Shown: positions 24,058 through 33,354 of the stretch, in pieces | Numbering within the stretch: position 1 is the stretch's first letter | How the letters are laid out: each line of letters opens with the position of its first letter | Assembly: GCA_902587325.1 (NCBI GenBank) | Contig: CACIKV010000002.1 | Location: forward strand, 80,238-144,237 | DNA length: 64,000 nucleotides | Source: an uncultured Bacteroidota bacterium | GTDB taxonomy: Bacteria > Bacteroidota > Bacteroidia > Flavobacteriales > Flavobacteriaceae | Reading direction: 5' to 3' | The notes under the pieces: generated by a model | The model's database searches: none | Seen by the model: only the letters and a program-made list of their open reading frames with translations | Told to the model about the DNA's origin: nothing | Position numbers and translations under genes: made by a program

Positions 24058-25691
24058 TTTTTTGAATTTTCAGGAGCTTTTCTCTTCTTTGAAATTTGTT
24101 CATAAGAATATCCAATTTCATAAAGCTTTTGTTCAGATTTTGATTTGGTAATAAATGTTAAGCCTACAGGTTGATTATTATTTCTAAATCCCATAGGTAC
24201 AGTAAGACAAGGATTGTGAGCAACTGCTGCATAAGCAGCGTGATAATTATTAATAGAAACAACAGCATCTATATTAAACTTATCTAAGGCAGAATCAAAA
24301 AATTTATTTCCATTCTTAGATAATTCATTTTTTAAAGATTTGAAATCTGAAATACTTAAGGTATCCTCTATTATTGACCTAAAAATCCCTTGACCATATG
24401 GTGATCTAATTACAGAATCTAACGAATTATAATTGATAATTGTTTTTATATCGTTTACTAACAAATCTTCATTTCCATAATCTTTTAAATATTTTACTAA
24501 ATCTACTCTCATGTCCTCATCCAATAGTTTTCGAAAATTGGTAAGAGGGATATTAGATTGTTTTATTTCAATCATTTTAGCACCAAAAGATTTTAATAAA
24601 TCAATATTTTCTTTATACAGTGAATCGTTTTTGTAATAATTAGAGTAATAACCTAAACTATAATTTTCAATTTTACTTTTTTTTACAAAACTTATATCAA
24701 TTGGATTTGAATCGTAGGAAAATGAATCATTACCATCATATCCTAATATTGCATTCATTAGAATTATATTATCAATTACAAATTTTGTCATTGGGCCTGC
24801 AGTATCTAATGTTGATGAAATTGGAACAATACCTGATCTACTTACTGATCCTATTGTCGGTTTCATTCCAACAAGAGAATTTGATGAAGAAGGTGACAAT
24901 ATTGAACCTGAAGTTTCAGATCCAATTGAAACAGAAGCTAAATTTGAAGCGATAGCAACACCACTTCCTGAACTTGAACCCCCTGTATCAATTTTCATTC
25001 TGCCATATGGATTTAAAGTTTGACCGCCCATTGAGCTGTAACCATTTGGACAACCTAAACAAAAATAATTTGCCCATTCACTTAAGTTTGTTTTTCCTAA
25101 AATTATAGCTCCTTTTTCTTTTAATTTTTCTACGATATATGAATCTCGAGTTATATTATTTTTTAAACTAAAAGCACCCGCGGTCGTTGCTAGACCATCA
25201 AAACCAACGTTATCCTTTAAAAGAATTGGTATTCCATAAATAGAGTATTTTTTACTTTGAGAATTTTGATCACGTAATTTTGCTTCACTTAAAACATTTT
25301 TATTAATTGAAATAATTGAATTTAAAAATTGGTCTTTATCAAATTCAATTAAATATATTCTTGATAAGTAAAAAAGAGTTAGTTCCTCATAAGAAAAATC
25401 TTTTTTAGAGATACTATTTTGAATTTCAGGAATTGATTTTTCAATTATTAAATCTTTTATCTGATCATATCTACTTTTCAGAAATTTTGAAATTTCATTT
25501 TCAAACTCATTTATATAATTATTTTTATCGTTTGAAATACTTTGAATTATCTTATATCTTAATCTTTGATTCTCGTTTTTTGAACTTTTTATAATTTCAT
25601 TTGTCTGGTCAAAATTAGTCCAAGCTTTTAAACTGTTTTCGTCACATGAAATAGTGGTAATTATGATAAAAAGTAGTATTATAGTTCTCAT
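24054..25691 (-). CDS. amidase signature family hydrolase, lipoprotein
   Basis: A 545-residue amidase with the Ser-cisSer-Lys triad regions: PILLKDNVGF (Lys), DTGGSSSGSGVAIAS (cis-Ser) and GSETSGSI (nucleophilic Ser). The signal ends in a lipobox-like ITTISC (Cys16), so it is probably anchored at the membrane. The roughly 110-residue region before the triad is helical. The C-terminus has CLTVPMGFRNNNQPVGLTFI, typical of the family. The amide substrate is unknown. It overlaps murF by 4 bases, making murF-amidase one transcript. Confidence 0.92.
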   Translation of the reverse strand: MRTIILLFIIITTISCDENSLKAWTNFDQTNEIIKSSKNENQRLRYKIIQSISNDKNNYINEFENEISKFLKSRYDQIKDLIIEKSIPEIQNSISKKDFSYEELTLFYLSRIYLIEFDKDQFLNSIISINKNVLSEAKLRDQNSQSKKYSIYGIPILLKDNVGFDGLATTAGAFSLKNNITRDSYIVEKLKEKGAIILGKTNLSEWANYFCLGCPNGYSSMGGQTLNPYGRMKIDTGGSSSGSGVAIASNLASVSIGSETSGSILSPSSSNSLVGMKPTIGSVSRSGIVPISSTLDTAGPMTKFVIDNIILMNAILGYDGNDSFSYDSNPIDISFVKKSKIENYSLGYYSNYYKNDSLYKENIDLLKSFGAKMIEIKQSNIPLTNFRKLLDEDMRVDLVKYLKDYGNEDLLVNDIKTIINYNSLDSVIRSPYGQGIFRSIIEDTLSISDFKSLKNELSKNGNKFFDSALDKFNIDAVVSINNYHAAYAAVAHNPCLTVPMGFRNNNQPVGLTFITKSKSEQKLYEIGYSYEQISKKRKAPENSKN

Positions 25692-26965
25692 AATATTCTT
25701 TCATAAATTTCTTCCATTTTCATTCCTCTAGATCCCTTGATTAAAATATTTTTAGCTGATATTGATTTAAATTTCTCAAAAAAATCATTTTTATTTCTAA
25801 AAAAGTGATGTGATGGTTTTTCTATTTTTTGCTGGTAGAATATCTCACCTATAAAAACGCAATTATCTATTTTTTTTAATAAACAATATTCAATTATTTC
25901 TTTGTGTTCTTTTTCTTTTTCGTCACCGAGCTCATACATATCACCCAAAATGGCAATTTTAGTACCTGAAGCCATATCAAACGATTCGATTGCAGATTTC
26001 ATACTAGAGGGATTTGCGTTGTATGCATCAAGAATTATTTTTTTATCATCATTAATTATAAATTCAGATCTATTATTTTTTAACTCAAAATTTTGCAACT
26101 TTTTTGAAATAGTATCAATATCAATTTTAAAAAATAAACCTAAAGATATAGCTGCGCAGACATTCGAGAAATTATAATTACCATACAAGTTAGTTGATAT
26201 AATTTTATTCTTGTATTTCACAGAAACCCTGTTCTCAGAAATGTCATTAAAATTATAGTGTGAATTTTCCTTGCTTCCGAAAGTAACTGAATTATCATCA
26301 ATAAATTTAGTTTGTGTCTTATCATCAGAATTTATTAGTATTGACTTTTTATTTTTTAAAATCCATTTATATAATTCTGTTTTACCTTTAATCACACCAT
26401 CTATATTTTTAAAGCCTTCAAGATGTGCTTTTCCAAAGTTAGTAATGTAGCCAATATCAGGTAATGTTAATTTGGTTAAAAAATCAATTTCACCAAAATT
26501 ATTTGCTCCCATTTCAATAATTGCAATTTCAGTATCAGCCTTAATTTTGAGTAAACTTAGTGGTACCCCAATGTGATTATTTTGATTCCCTTCAGTGCAC
26601 ACTACATCATATTTATTTTCTAGAACTGTTTTAATAAGCTCTTTTGTACTTGTTTTACCGTTGCTTCCAGTTAGCGCTATAACTTTTGCTGATGATTGTT
26701 GTCTATTAAATTTACTAAGTTCTTGAAGGGTTTGAAGTACATTTTCAACTTTAATAATTTGATCTTTATATAAATCATTTTTAAAATCATTATCAACAAT
26801 GACAAAACTAGCCCCCATTTTAAGAGCTTCCAGCGCATATTCATTTCCGTCAAAGTTTTTGCCTTTTAATGCAAAAAAAATTGAATTTGAAGTAATTTTT
26901 CTAGTGTCTGTTGACACTAAGTAATTACAATCTATTAATAGTTTATGTAATTTATTGATATACAC
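25688..26965 (-). CDS. murF: UDP-N-acetylmuramoyl-tripeptide--D-alanyl-D-alanine ligase
   Basis: Adds D-Ala-D-Ala to the UDP-MurNAc-tripeptide, the last cytoplasmic step of the peptidoglycan precursor. The 425-residue Mur ligase has an N-terminal substrate domain (VSTDTRKITSNSIFFALKG), the central P-loop VIALTGSNGKTSTKELI, the NNHIGVPLSLL and AIIEMGAN motifs, and a C-terminal domain with DAYNANPSSMKSAIE and LGDMYELGDE. The start codon is GTG at 26965. In Flavobacteriia murF is commonly placed next to gldJ, as here. Confidence 0.95.
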   Translation of the reverse strand: MYINKLHKLLIDCNYLVSTDTRKITSNSIFFALKGKNFDGNEYALEALKMGASFVIVDNDFKNDLYKDQIIKVENVLQTLQELSKFNRQQSSAKVIALTGSNGKTSTKELIKTVLENKYDVVCTEGNQNNHIGVPLSLLKIKADTEIAIIEMGANNFGEIDFLTKLTLPDIGYITNFGKAHLEGFKNIDGVIKGKTELYKWILKNKKSILINSDDKTQTKFIDDNSVTFGSKENSHYNFNDISENRVSVKYKNKIISTNLYGNYNFSNVCAAISLGLFFKIDIDTISKKLQNFELKNNRSEFIINDDKKIILDAYNANPSSMKSAIESFDMASGTKIAILGDMYELGDEKEKEHKEIIEYCLLKKIDNCVFIGEIFYQQKIEKPSHHFFRNKNDFFEKFKSISAKNILIKGSRGMKMEEIYERIL

Positions 26966-27007
26966 TATTTAAATATAAATAAAGTGAAATATAAAAAACA
27001 GTATGAT

Positions 27008-28591
27008 TTACCTTTTCTTAGGTTTACTAGTGTTCCTAGCCTCTCCAAGATATGACATCGCACATCTAAAACCTATAAAATTTGTAGTCATGTATTCAGG
27101 GTAGAATCTTCTTTGAGCAGGGTCTAAATAATAAGATCGGTCAAGCCATGAGCCACCTTTATAAACTCTCGATTCGTTACTAATAAGTGAAGTACTATTA
27201 ATCGAAGAGTTACCATCAGGGTTCATTGGAGAATTATACATAGATTGATCTTTAGTTTCACCTGCTGTATAAAATCTTGATGACTCAGAATCTCCATCTC
27301 TGTAGCTTCTGTTATCAGCAGAACTGTAATTGGTTCTCATAAGGTCAGTTTCATCTAAATCAACTTCGACTAAATCCCCAGGTAAATTTTGAATGTATAT
27401 TCTACCGTTAGGTAAAATTGAATCAACAAATGTTTCTCTAGTTACAGTAGTTACTCTTCCATCTTCAGAAATTAATGGTTTACTATATAAATTTCCTCTG
27501 TAGTAATTAAAATCATTAGCTTCTTCGTCAATAATTGGTCTGTATACATCAGCCACCCATTCAGACACATTACCAGCCATACCAAATAAACCAAAACTAT
27601 TCGGAGGATAAGATCTAACAGATGTTGTAATTCCTGAACCAGTTTCTGACCAACCAGCAATTCCACCATAATCACCTTTTCCTAATTTGTAATTAGCTAA
27701 TTGATCACCTAACGTCTTTTTTTTCTGAGATCTAGTATATTCACCTTGCCAAGGAAATTTTTTCTTTCCTCTGTATAGATTACCATCTCTTAATTCACCA
27801 AGACCTAAAGCAGCATATTCCCATTCTGTTTCAGTTGGAAGTCTATACTCTGGTAAAATGAGTCCATTTTCGATTGAGGAATGAATAGTGTCATTTTCTG
27901 TAATTGATTTATCTCCAATAACAGATGAAATATTACCATCATATGTTTTTGATGGATCTAGTAAATATGTTTTAGTATTAAAGGATAGTTTTGAGTTAGG
28001 ATTCAGGACAGAATCACGATTAAGAAAGCCTTTTTCAGCAAGGATTCTTTCATTAACTCTGTTAGTTCTCCATTTTGCAAAATTATTTGCTTGATGCCAG
28101 CTAACTCCAACTACTGGATGATTTTGAAAAGCAGGATGTCTAAGGTAATTATTTACCATATCCTCATTAAAACCGAGAGGATTCCTCCAAACAAGGGTGT
28201 CTGGAAGTGCAGCAACATATATTTTTTTAAGTTCTTCATCACCACCATACATTCTTTTTAACCAATCAATATATTCTAAATACATAATATTGGTAACCTC
28301 AGTTTCATCCATGAAAAAAGATCTAACATATTGCTGAGTTGGAGTATTGTTCCAATCATGCATCACGTTGTCTTTGGTATTACCTTTGACAAAAGTTCCA
28401 CCCTGAACGAATATCATTCCAGGGGCATTTTGTTGTCCTCTGTATTTTGTTTCGGCTTGAAATCCTCCTTCAGAATTAATTTTCCAACCTGTTGCTTGAG
28501 ATATATTTTTACCAGCTTTATAATTGTTTCGACTGCAACCAATCAACATGATAAGGGCAAATGAAAATAGAATTATATAGGATTTTTTCAT
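27008..28591 (-). CDS. gldJ: gliding motility/T9SS lipoprotein GldJ (formylglycine-generating enzyme-like fold)
   Basis: A 527-residue lipoprotein (lipobox LIGC, Cys19) with an FGE-sulfatase (SUMF1-like) domain. Signatures are GMIFVQGGTFVKGN, VMHDWNNTPTQQYVRSFFMDETEVTN, HPVVGVSWHQANNFAKWRTNRVNE, YRLPTETEWEYAALG, FGLFGMAGNVSEWVADVY, GGSWLDR and a C-terminal GFRCAMSY. The 'HDWNNTPTQQ' block and the size match GldJ of Flavobacterium, which is needed for gliding and stabilises other Gld proteins. GldK is the main alternative, but the neighbourhood (murF, porV) supports GldJ. It is divergent to porV, with no porU between them. Confidence 0.87.
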   Translation of the reverse strand: MKKSYIILFSFALIMLIGCSRNNYKAGKNISQATGWKINSEGGFQAETKYRGQQNAPGMIFVQGGTFVKGNTKDNVMHDWNNTPTQQYVRSFFMDETEVTNIMYLEYIDWLKRMYGGDEELKKIYVAALPDTLVWRNPLGFNEDMVNNYLRHPAFQNHPVVGVSWHQANNFAKWRTNRVNERILAEKGFLNRDSVLNPNSKLSFNTKTYLLDPSKTYDGNISSVIGDKSITENDTIHSSIENGLILPEYRLPTETEWEYAALGLGELRDGNLYRGKKKFPWQGEYTRSQKKKTLGDQLANYKLGKGDYGGIAGWSETGSGITTSVRSYPPNSFGLFGMAGNVSEWVADVYRPIIDEEANDFNYYRGNLYSKPLISEDGRVTTVTRETFVDSILPNGRIYIQNLPGDLVEVDLDETDLMRTNYSSADNRSYRDGDSESSRFYTAGETKDQSMYNSPMNPDGNSSINSTSLISNESRVYKGGSWLDRSYYLDPAQRRFYPEYMTTNFIGFRCAMSYLGEARNTSKPKKR

Positions 28592-28778
28592 AGAATCGAT
28601 TGTAAATATATGAAGATTGATTAAAAAATAATTACTTCATTAATAAAATCGCAATAATCAGACCATAATTTTTTAGTTAAATACAGTTATTATTTAAAAG
28701 AGATTAATTAAAAAACTATATTAAATAATTAAAAAAATCGTGATATAATTTATTGGTATTATATTTATAAATCTTTAA

Positions 28779-29909
28779 ATGAAAAAAATATTAATTTTTA
28801 TTTCACTCTTTACGGCATTCCTGGGTTATTCACAGAAAGAAAGGAGAGTCATAACTACAGCTGTTCCATTTTTAATGATTTCCTCTGATGCTAGGGCCTC
28901 TGGAATTGGAGAACAGGGAGTTGCTACTTCATTTGATAATTTTTCACAACATTGGAATCCCTCAAAATACGTATTCTCAGAAAATTCCTCTGGTTTTGGT
29001 TTTAGCTATACACCTTATTTGAGTAAAATTGTAAATGATGTTTTCCTAGGAAATTTGACATATTATAGAAAAAACTCTGAAAGATCAGCTTGGAGTTTCA
29101 GCTTAAAGTATTTTAGCCTTGGAGATATAGATGTGTTACAAAACCCTTTGGATATCCCAATCATTGAAAGTCCAAATGAATTTACCATAGATGCGGGCTA
29201 CTCTTTAAAATTAAACGAAAATTTTGGTCTCGGAATTACCGGAAGATTTTTACTCTCCGATGTAAAACTTCAGTCTTTTGATGCTGAGTCTCAAGCTGCC
29301 ACCAGTGTTGCAGTCGATATATCAGGATTTTTTCAATCGGATATCGTAACAATCGGAAGAAGTAATGGAATCTTAAGAGCTGGATTTAATATTTCTAATT
29401 TAGGTCCTAAGATGAAATATACGGACTTAGGTCAAGAAAGTTTTATTCCAACAAACTTAAAAATTGGATCTGGGTTTGAGTTTTTCTCTGATAATAGCAA
29501 CAGCTTAACTGTCTCATTTGAAATTAATAAGTTATTGGTACCAACACCAAGTATTCCAATTTACGACTCTTCAGAAACAGAAATAATTGCTTACCGACAA
29601 GATGATATTGGTTTTTTAAGTGGAATTTTTAAATCATTTGGAGATGCTCCGGATGGTTCATCAGAGGAACTGAAAGAATTAACCTACAGCTTTGGTTTAG
29701 AATATTCTTTTAACGAATCCTTTTTCTTAAGATCAGGATATTTTAGTGAGCATGAGCTAAAGGGATCTAGAAAGTTCATAACCCTTGGAACAGGCTTTAA
29801 AACTAACTCAAATTTATCTATTGATCTTTCTTATTTAATTTCCACGTCGGAGATTATAAGCCCACTGGAGAACACTCTAAGATTTTCTTTATCATATAAC
29901 TTGTTTTAA
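28779..29909 (+). CDS. porV: type IX secretion outer-membrane protein PorV (LptO)
   Basis: A 376-residue outer-membrane beta-barrel of the FadL-like PorV family with a signal peptide (to about residue 19, ending GYSQ). The conserved N-terminus RRVITTAVPFLMISSDARASGIGEQGVATSFDNFSQHWNP is the hallmark of PorV. Repeated amphipathic strands follow, and the chain ends in a Phe (SLSYNLF), as outer-membrane barrels do. PorV shuttles T9SS cargo from the SprA translocon and works with PorU. It is preceded by 187 bases without a gene and is divergent to gldJ. Confidence 0.92.
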   Translation: MKKILIFISLFTAFLGYSQKERRVITTAVPFLMISSDARASGIGEQGVATSFDNFSQHWNPSKYVFSENSSGFGFSYTPYLSKIVNDVFLGNLTYYRKNSERSAWSFSLKYFSLGDIDVLQNPLDIPIIESPNEFTIDAGYSLKLNENFGLGITGRFLLSDVKLQSFDAESQAATSVAVDISGFFQSDIVTIGRSNGILRAGFNISNLGPKMKYTDLGQESFIPTNLKIGSGFEFFSDNSNSLTVSFEINKLLVPTPSIPIYDSSETEIIAYRQDDIGFLSGIFKSFGDAPDGSSEELKELTYSFGLEYSFNESFFLRSGYFSEHELKGSRKFITLGTGFKTNSNLSIDLSYLISTSEIISPLENTLRFSLSYNLF

Positions 29910-29958
29910 TCAAGAAAAAAACATTATTCTAATTAAGAATTAAGTAATTTTTTTAAAT

Positions 29959-29966
29959 TATCTTTG
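29959..29966 (+). promoter_or_regulatory. candidate -7 element for pdhA
   Basis: TATCTTTG matches TAnnTTTG, 11 bases before the pdhA ATG. No TTG stands at the usual -33 distance, so a second element is weak or missing; confidence is limited. Confidence 0.4.
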
Positions 29967-29977
29967 CTCATAATTCT

Positions 29978-30976
29978 ATGAGACCTGTCACGAAAGAAAC
30001 TTATCTAAACTGGTACGAAGAAATGCTTTTCTGGAGAAAGTTTGAAGACAAGCTTGCTGCAGTATATATTCAACAAAAAGTAAGAGGTTTTCTTCATCTT
30101 TACAATGGTCAAGAAGCAGTTTTGGCTGGCGCTCTTCATGTTATGGACACTTCTAAAGATAGAATGATAACAGCTTACAGAAATCACGTCATGCCTATCG
30201 GATTGGGAGTTGATCCTAAGAGAATTATGGCTGAATTATTTGGAAAAAGTACTGGAACTTCAAATGGTTTAGGAGGTTCAATGCATATTTTTTCAAAAGA
30301 ACATAGATTTCATGGAGGTCACGGTATTGTTGGAGGACAAATTCCACTTGGTGCTGGTATGGCTTTCGGTGATAAGTACCATGGTCGAGAAGCGGTTACC
30401 TTATGTTTTATGGGAGATGGCGCTGTTAGACAAGGTTCTTTTCATGAAACCTTAAATTTAGCAATGTTGTGGTCGCTTCCAGTGGTATTTATTGTAGAAA
30501 ATAATGGTTATGCAATGGGAACTTCAGTAAAAAGAACTGCAAATCACACCGATATATGGAAGTTAGGTTTAGGTTATGAAATGCCATGTGGACCTGTTGA
30601 TGGTATGAACCCTGTAAAAGTCGCGGAAGCATTAAATGAAGCAATTACGAGAGCTAGATCTGGAAATGGTCCTAGCTTATTGGAGATGAAAACTTACAGA
30701 TATCGTGGTCACTCGATGTCTGATGCCCAAAAATATAGAACAAAAGAAGAAGTTAATGAATACAGAAAGATTGACCCTATAACTCAAGTCAAAGACTCAA
30801 TATTGAGTAATAATTATGCCAGTGAAGAAGATTTGAAAGAAATTGACACGAGAGTTAAAACAAAGGTTTTAGAATGTGAAAAATTTGCAGAAGAATCACC
30901 ATTTCCTGAAGTCAATGTTATGTATGATGCTGTATATGAGCAAAAAGATTACCCTTTTATAAAACATAAACTATAG
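29978..30976 (+). CDS. pdhA: pyruvate dehydrogenase E1 component, alpha subunit
   Basis: A 332-residue thiamine diphosphate-dependent E1-alpha of the pyruvate dehydrogenase complex, which decarboxylates pyruvate. It has RNHVMPIGLGVDP, GGSMHIF, HGGHGIVGGQIPLGAGMAFG, and the ThDP/Mg motif GDGAVRQGSFHE ending in VENNGYAMGT. The YRYRGHSMSD segment (phosphorylation loop region in mitochondria) is followed by a helical tail. The beta subunit is not in the window, as is usual in Flavobacteriia. The E2 gene begins 2 bases after the stop. Confidence 0.95.
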   Translation: MRPVTKETYLNWYEEMLFWRKFEDKLAAVYIQQKVRGFLHLYNGQEAVLAGALHVMDTSKDRMITAYRNHVMPIGLGVDPKRIMAELFGKSTGTSNGLGGSMHIFSKEHRFHGGHGIVGGQIPLGAGMAFGDKYHGREAVTLCFMGDGAVRQGSFHETLNLAMLWSLPVVFIVENNGYAMGTSVKRTANHTDIWKLGLGYEMPCGPVDGMNPVKVAEALNEAITRARSGNGPSLLEMKTYRYRGHSMSDAQKYRTKEEVNEYRKIDPITQVKDSILSNNYASEEDLKEIDTRVKTKVLECEKFAEESPFPEVNVMYDAVYEQKDYPFIKHKL

Positions 30977-30977
30977 A

Positions 30978-32672
30978 ATGGCTGAAGTAATTAAAATGCC
31001 CAGATTGAGTGATACCATGGAAGAGGGTGTGGTAGCTACTTGGTTAAAAAAAGTTGGAGACAAGGTTGAGGAAGGTGAAATTTTAGCAGAAATTGAAACT
31101 GATAAAGCTACAATGGAGTTCGAGTCCTTTTATGAGGGTACATTGTTACATATAGAAATTCAGGAGGGTATTACTGCTACTGTAGACTCTTTATTGTGTA
31201 TTATTGGAGAAGAAGGGGAGGATATTTCTCAATTTCTAGTTCCAGTAAATGAATCATTGCCAACATCAAGTGATAATAATCAACTCGATTTAGTTGATCA
31301 GATTAATGAACAAGAAAGTACAGAAACTGTGGATCCAGTTACATCTTTAACCTCTGATAAAACTGATGATGTAACAAATGAAAGTGGGTCTATTGATTAT
31401 ATTACAATGCCCAGACTGAGTGATACAATGGAAGAAGGAACAATTTCTAGCTGGTTAAAAAATGTTGGAGATAAAGTAAGTGAAGGTGAAATTTTAGCTG
31501 AAATTGAAACTGATAAAGCTACAATGGAATTTGAGTCTTTTTATGATGGAATACTAAGTCACATTGCTGTACAAGCAGGAGAAACTGTAAATGTTGATGA
31601 ATTAATTGCAATTATTTCTGAAGGGGAGATAGATGTTACAAAAGCTCTTGAAAATTATTCAAAAGAACCTATTGAACCTTCGACAGAAACAAAATCTGAT
31701 GTTGAAACTAATGAAGAAGAGACTAGCTCTGTTGAAGTTGACGTAATTCCAGAAGTATCAATTTCTGATAAGAGAATTTTTGCTTCACCATTAGCAAAAA
31801 AAATTGCTAATGAAAAAAATATTGATCTCTCTCAAATAACTGGTTCAGGTGAAAATGGTCGAATAGTAAAAGAAGATCTTGAAAATATAAATGTTTCTGA
31901 AAAAGTTCCTCCCGTGCTAGTCAGCGAACCTTCTTCAGTAAGCCAACCTGATGTTAATTTAGCACCTGTCAAGCCAGTTTTTAATGATGGTGAAGAATTT
32001 ACTGAAATTGAAAATTCTTCAATGAGAAAAGCAATTGCAAAAAATTTAAGTAAATCTAAATTTTCTGCACCGCATTATTACTTGTCAGTTGAATTTAATA
32101 TGGACAATGCAATCGCATTTAGAGAACAATATAATTCAATGCCCAATACTAAAATTTCATTCAATGATATAATTATCAAGGCATGTGCTATTGCATTAAA
32201 AGCTCACCCACAAGTAAATTCTCAGTGGTATGATGATAAGATTAGATTAAATAATATTGTTAACATAGGAGTTGCTGTTGGAATTGAAGATGGTTTAGTG
32301 GTTCCTGTTATTAAGAATGCTGATATGGAATCTTTACACAATATAAATAGCACAGTTAGAGATTATGCAGTAAGAGCTAAATCAAAAAAATTAAGACCAG
32401 ATGAAATTGAGGGAAGTACCTTTACAATCTCTAATTTAGGCATGTTCGGTATTCAGGAATTTACGTCAATTATTAATCAACCAAACTCAGCTATTTTATC
32501 TGTTGGAACCATAGTAAAAAAACCAATTGTTGTTAATGAAAAAATTGTAGTAGGAAATACCATGAAATTAACATTAGCTTGTGATCATCGATCTGTTGAC
32601 GGTGTTACTGGCTCATTGTTTTTACAAACTCTCAAAGGTTACATTGAAAACCCTGTTACAATTTTAGTATAA
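30978..32672 (+). CDS. pdhC: pyruvate dehydrogenase E2, dihydrolipoamide acetyltransferase
   Basis: A 564-residue E2 core subunit. It has two N-terminal lipoyl domains (about 1-78 and 140-215), each with the lipoylated lysine in ETDKATMEFESF. Acidic linkers, a peripheral subunit-binding domain (ASPLAKKIANEKNIDLSQITGSGENGRIVKEDL) and the C-terminal catalytic domain with HYYLSVE and the active-site DHRSVDG follow. It transfers the acetyl group to CoA. The two lipoyl domains are nearly identical in DNA and protein, which indicates a fairly recent or gene-converted duplication. E3 is not in the window. Confidence 0.96.
   Translation: MAEVIKMPRLSDTMEEGVVATWLKKVGDKVEEGEILAEIETDKATMEFESFYEGTLLHIEIQEGITATVDSLLCIIGEEGEDISQFLVPVNESLPTSSDNNQLDLVDQINEQESTETVDPVTSLTSDKTDDVTNESGSIDYITMPRLSDTMEEGTISSWLKNVGDKVSEGEILAEIETDKATMEFESFYDGILSHIAVQAGETVNVDELIAIISEGEIDVTKALENYSKEPIEPSTETKSDVETNEEETSSVEVDVIPEVSISDKRIFASPLAKKIANEKNIDLSQITGSGENGRIVKEDLENINVSEKVPPVLVSEPSSVSQPDVNLAPVKPVFNDGEEFTEIENSSMRKAIAKNLSKSKFSAPHYYLSVEFNMDNAIAFREQYNSMPNTKISFNDIIIKACAIALKAHPQVNSQWYDDKIRLNNIVNIGVAVGIEDGLVVPVIKNADMESLHNINSTVRDYAVRAKSKKLRPDEIEGSTFTISNLGMFGIQEFTSIINQPNSAILSVGTIVKKPIVVNEKIVVGNTMKLTLACDHRSVDGVTGSLFLQTLKGYIENPVTILV
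30990..31139 (+). repeat. lipoyl-domain repeat, copy 1
   Basis: This 150-base segment aligns without gaps to 31401-31550. Long stretches are identical (for example the 19 bases GAAATTGAAACTGATAAAG and neighbours around the lipoylated lysine). It is an intragenic tandem duplication within pdhC. Confidence 0.85.
31401..31550 (+). repeat. lipoyl-domain repeat, copy 2
   Basis: Second copy of the lipoyl-domain duplication in pdhC; it aligns gap-free with 30990-31139, most differences being at third codon positions. Confidence 0.85.
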
Positions 32673-32676
32673 ATTA

Positions 32677-33354
32677 ATGAAAACGGTTATAATTACAGGG
32701 ACTAGTTCAGGGATCGGATTAGATTTGGTCAAAATATTTGATTCGAACGGATATCGTGTGATTTCTCTTTCTAGAAATGATCTTCCTAACACTACCAACT
32801 TTTCTGAAAATGTAAATCATATAAATTTTGATATTACCAATAATTCTGATTTTAATTCGTTAGTTGTATTAATTAAATCAAAATACAGTAATATTGACGT
32901 ACTTATAAATAATGCTGGAAAACTAATAAGCAAACCTTTTGGTGATTTTTCTGACTCGGAGTTTAGGTCCATTTATGATGTAAATTTTTTTGGAGTGGTT
33001 AACTTGATAAAGTCATTACTACCCTATTTTCATGAAAAAAGTCACATTGTAAATATTAGTAGTGTTGGTGGTATTAATGGAAGTTCAAAATTCACAGGGT
33101 TGAGCTCATATTCATCAAGTAAAGGTGCTCTAAATATACTAACTGAAGTCTTAGCTGTTGAGTTTAAAAATGGACCATATATTAATTCTTTATGTTTGGG
33201 AGCGGTCCAAACCCCTATGTTAGAACTTGCCTTTCCCGATTATAAAGCATCAACCACTCCTGCAGAGATGGCAAATTTTATATATGGTTTTTCAACTTCC
33301 AATCCAATTATGTTTAATGGAAAAATAATTCCCGTATCGATTTCGAACCCATGA
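32677..33354 (+). CDS. short-chain dehydrogenase/reductase
   Basis: A 225-residue SDR with the NAD(P) loop TGTSSGIG (residues 8-15), the LINNAG strand, and the catalytic Ser and Tyr-x-x-x-Lys as VNISSVGG and YSSSKGALN. After these come the LGAVQTPM loop and a short C-terminus. It would oxidise or reduce an alcohol/ketone with NAD(P); the substrate is unknown. It is followed by a SprT-like gene with a 4-base overlap and preceded by pdhC with 4 bases between, so it may be co-transcribed with the pdh genes. Confidence 0.9.
   Translation: MKTVIITGTSSGIGLDLVKIFDSNGYRVISLSRNDLPNTTNFSENVNHINFDITNNSDFNSLVVLIKSKYSNIDVLINNAGKLISKPFGDFSDSEFRSIYDVNFFGVVNLIKSLLPYFHEKSHIVNISSVGGINGSSKFTGLSSYSSSKGALNILTEVLAVEFKNGPYINSLCLGAVQTPMLELAFPDYKASTTPAEMANFIYGFSTSNPIMFNGKIIPVSISNP

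Noticed and set aside
24701..24955. Leucine-rich 84-codon frame opposite the amidase gene
   Set aside because: It is antisense to conserved amidase motifs, with a low-complexity Leu/Gln composition and no start context.
28592..28778. Hidden small gene or promoter pair between gldJ and porV
   Set aside because: No open frame of note and no exact TAnnTTTG was found on either strand; only a TATATTTA near 28760, which misses the last base.
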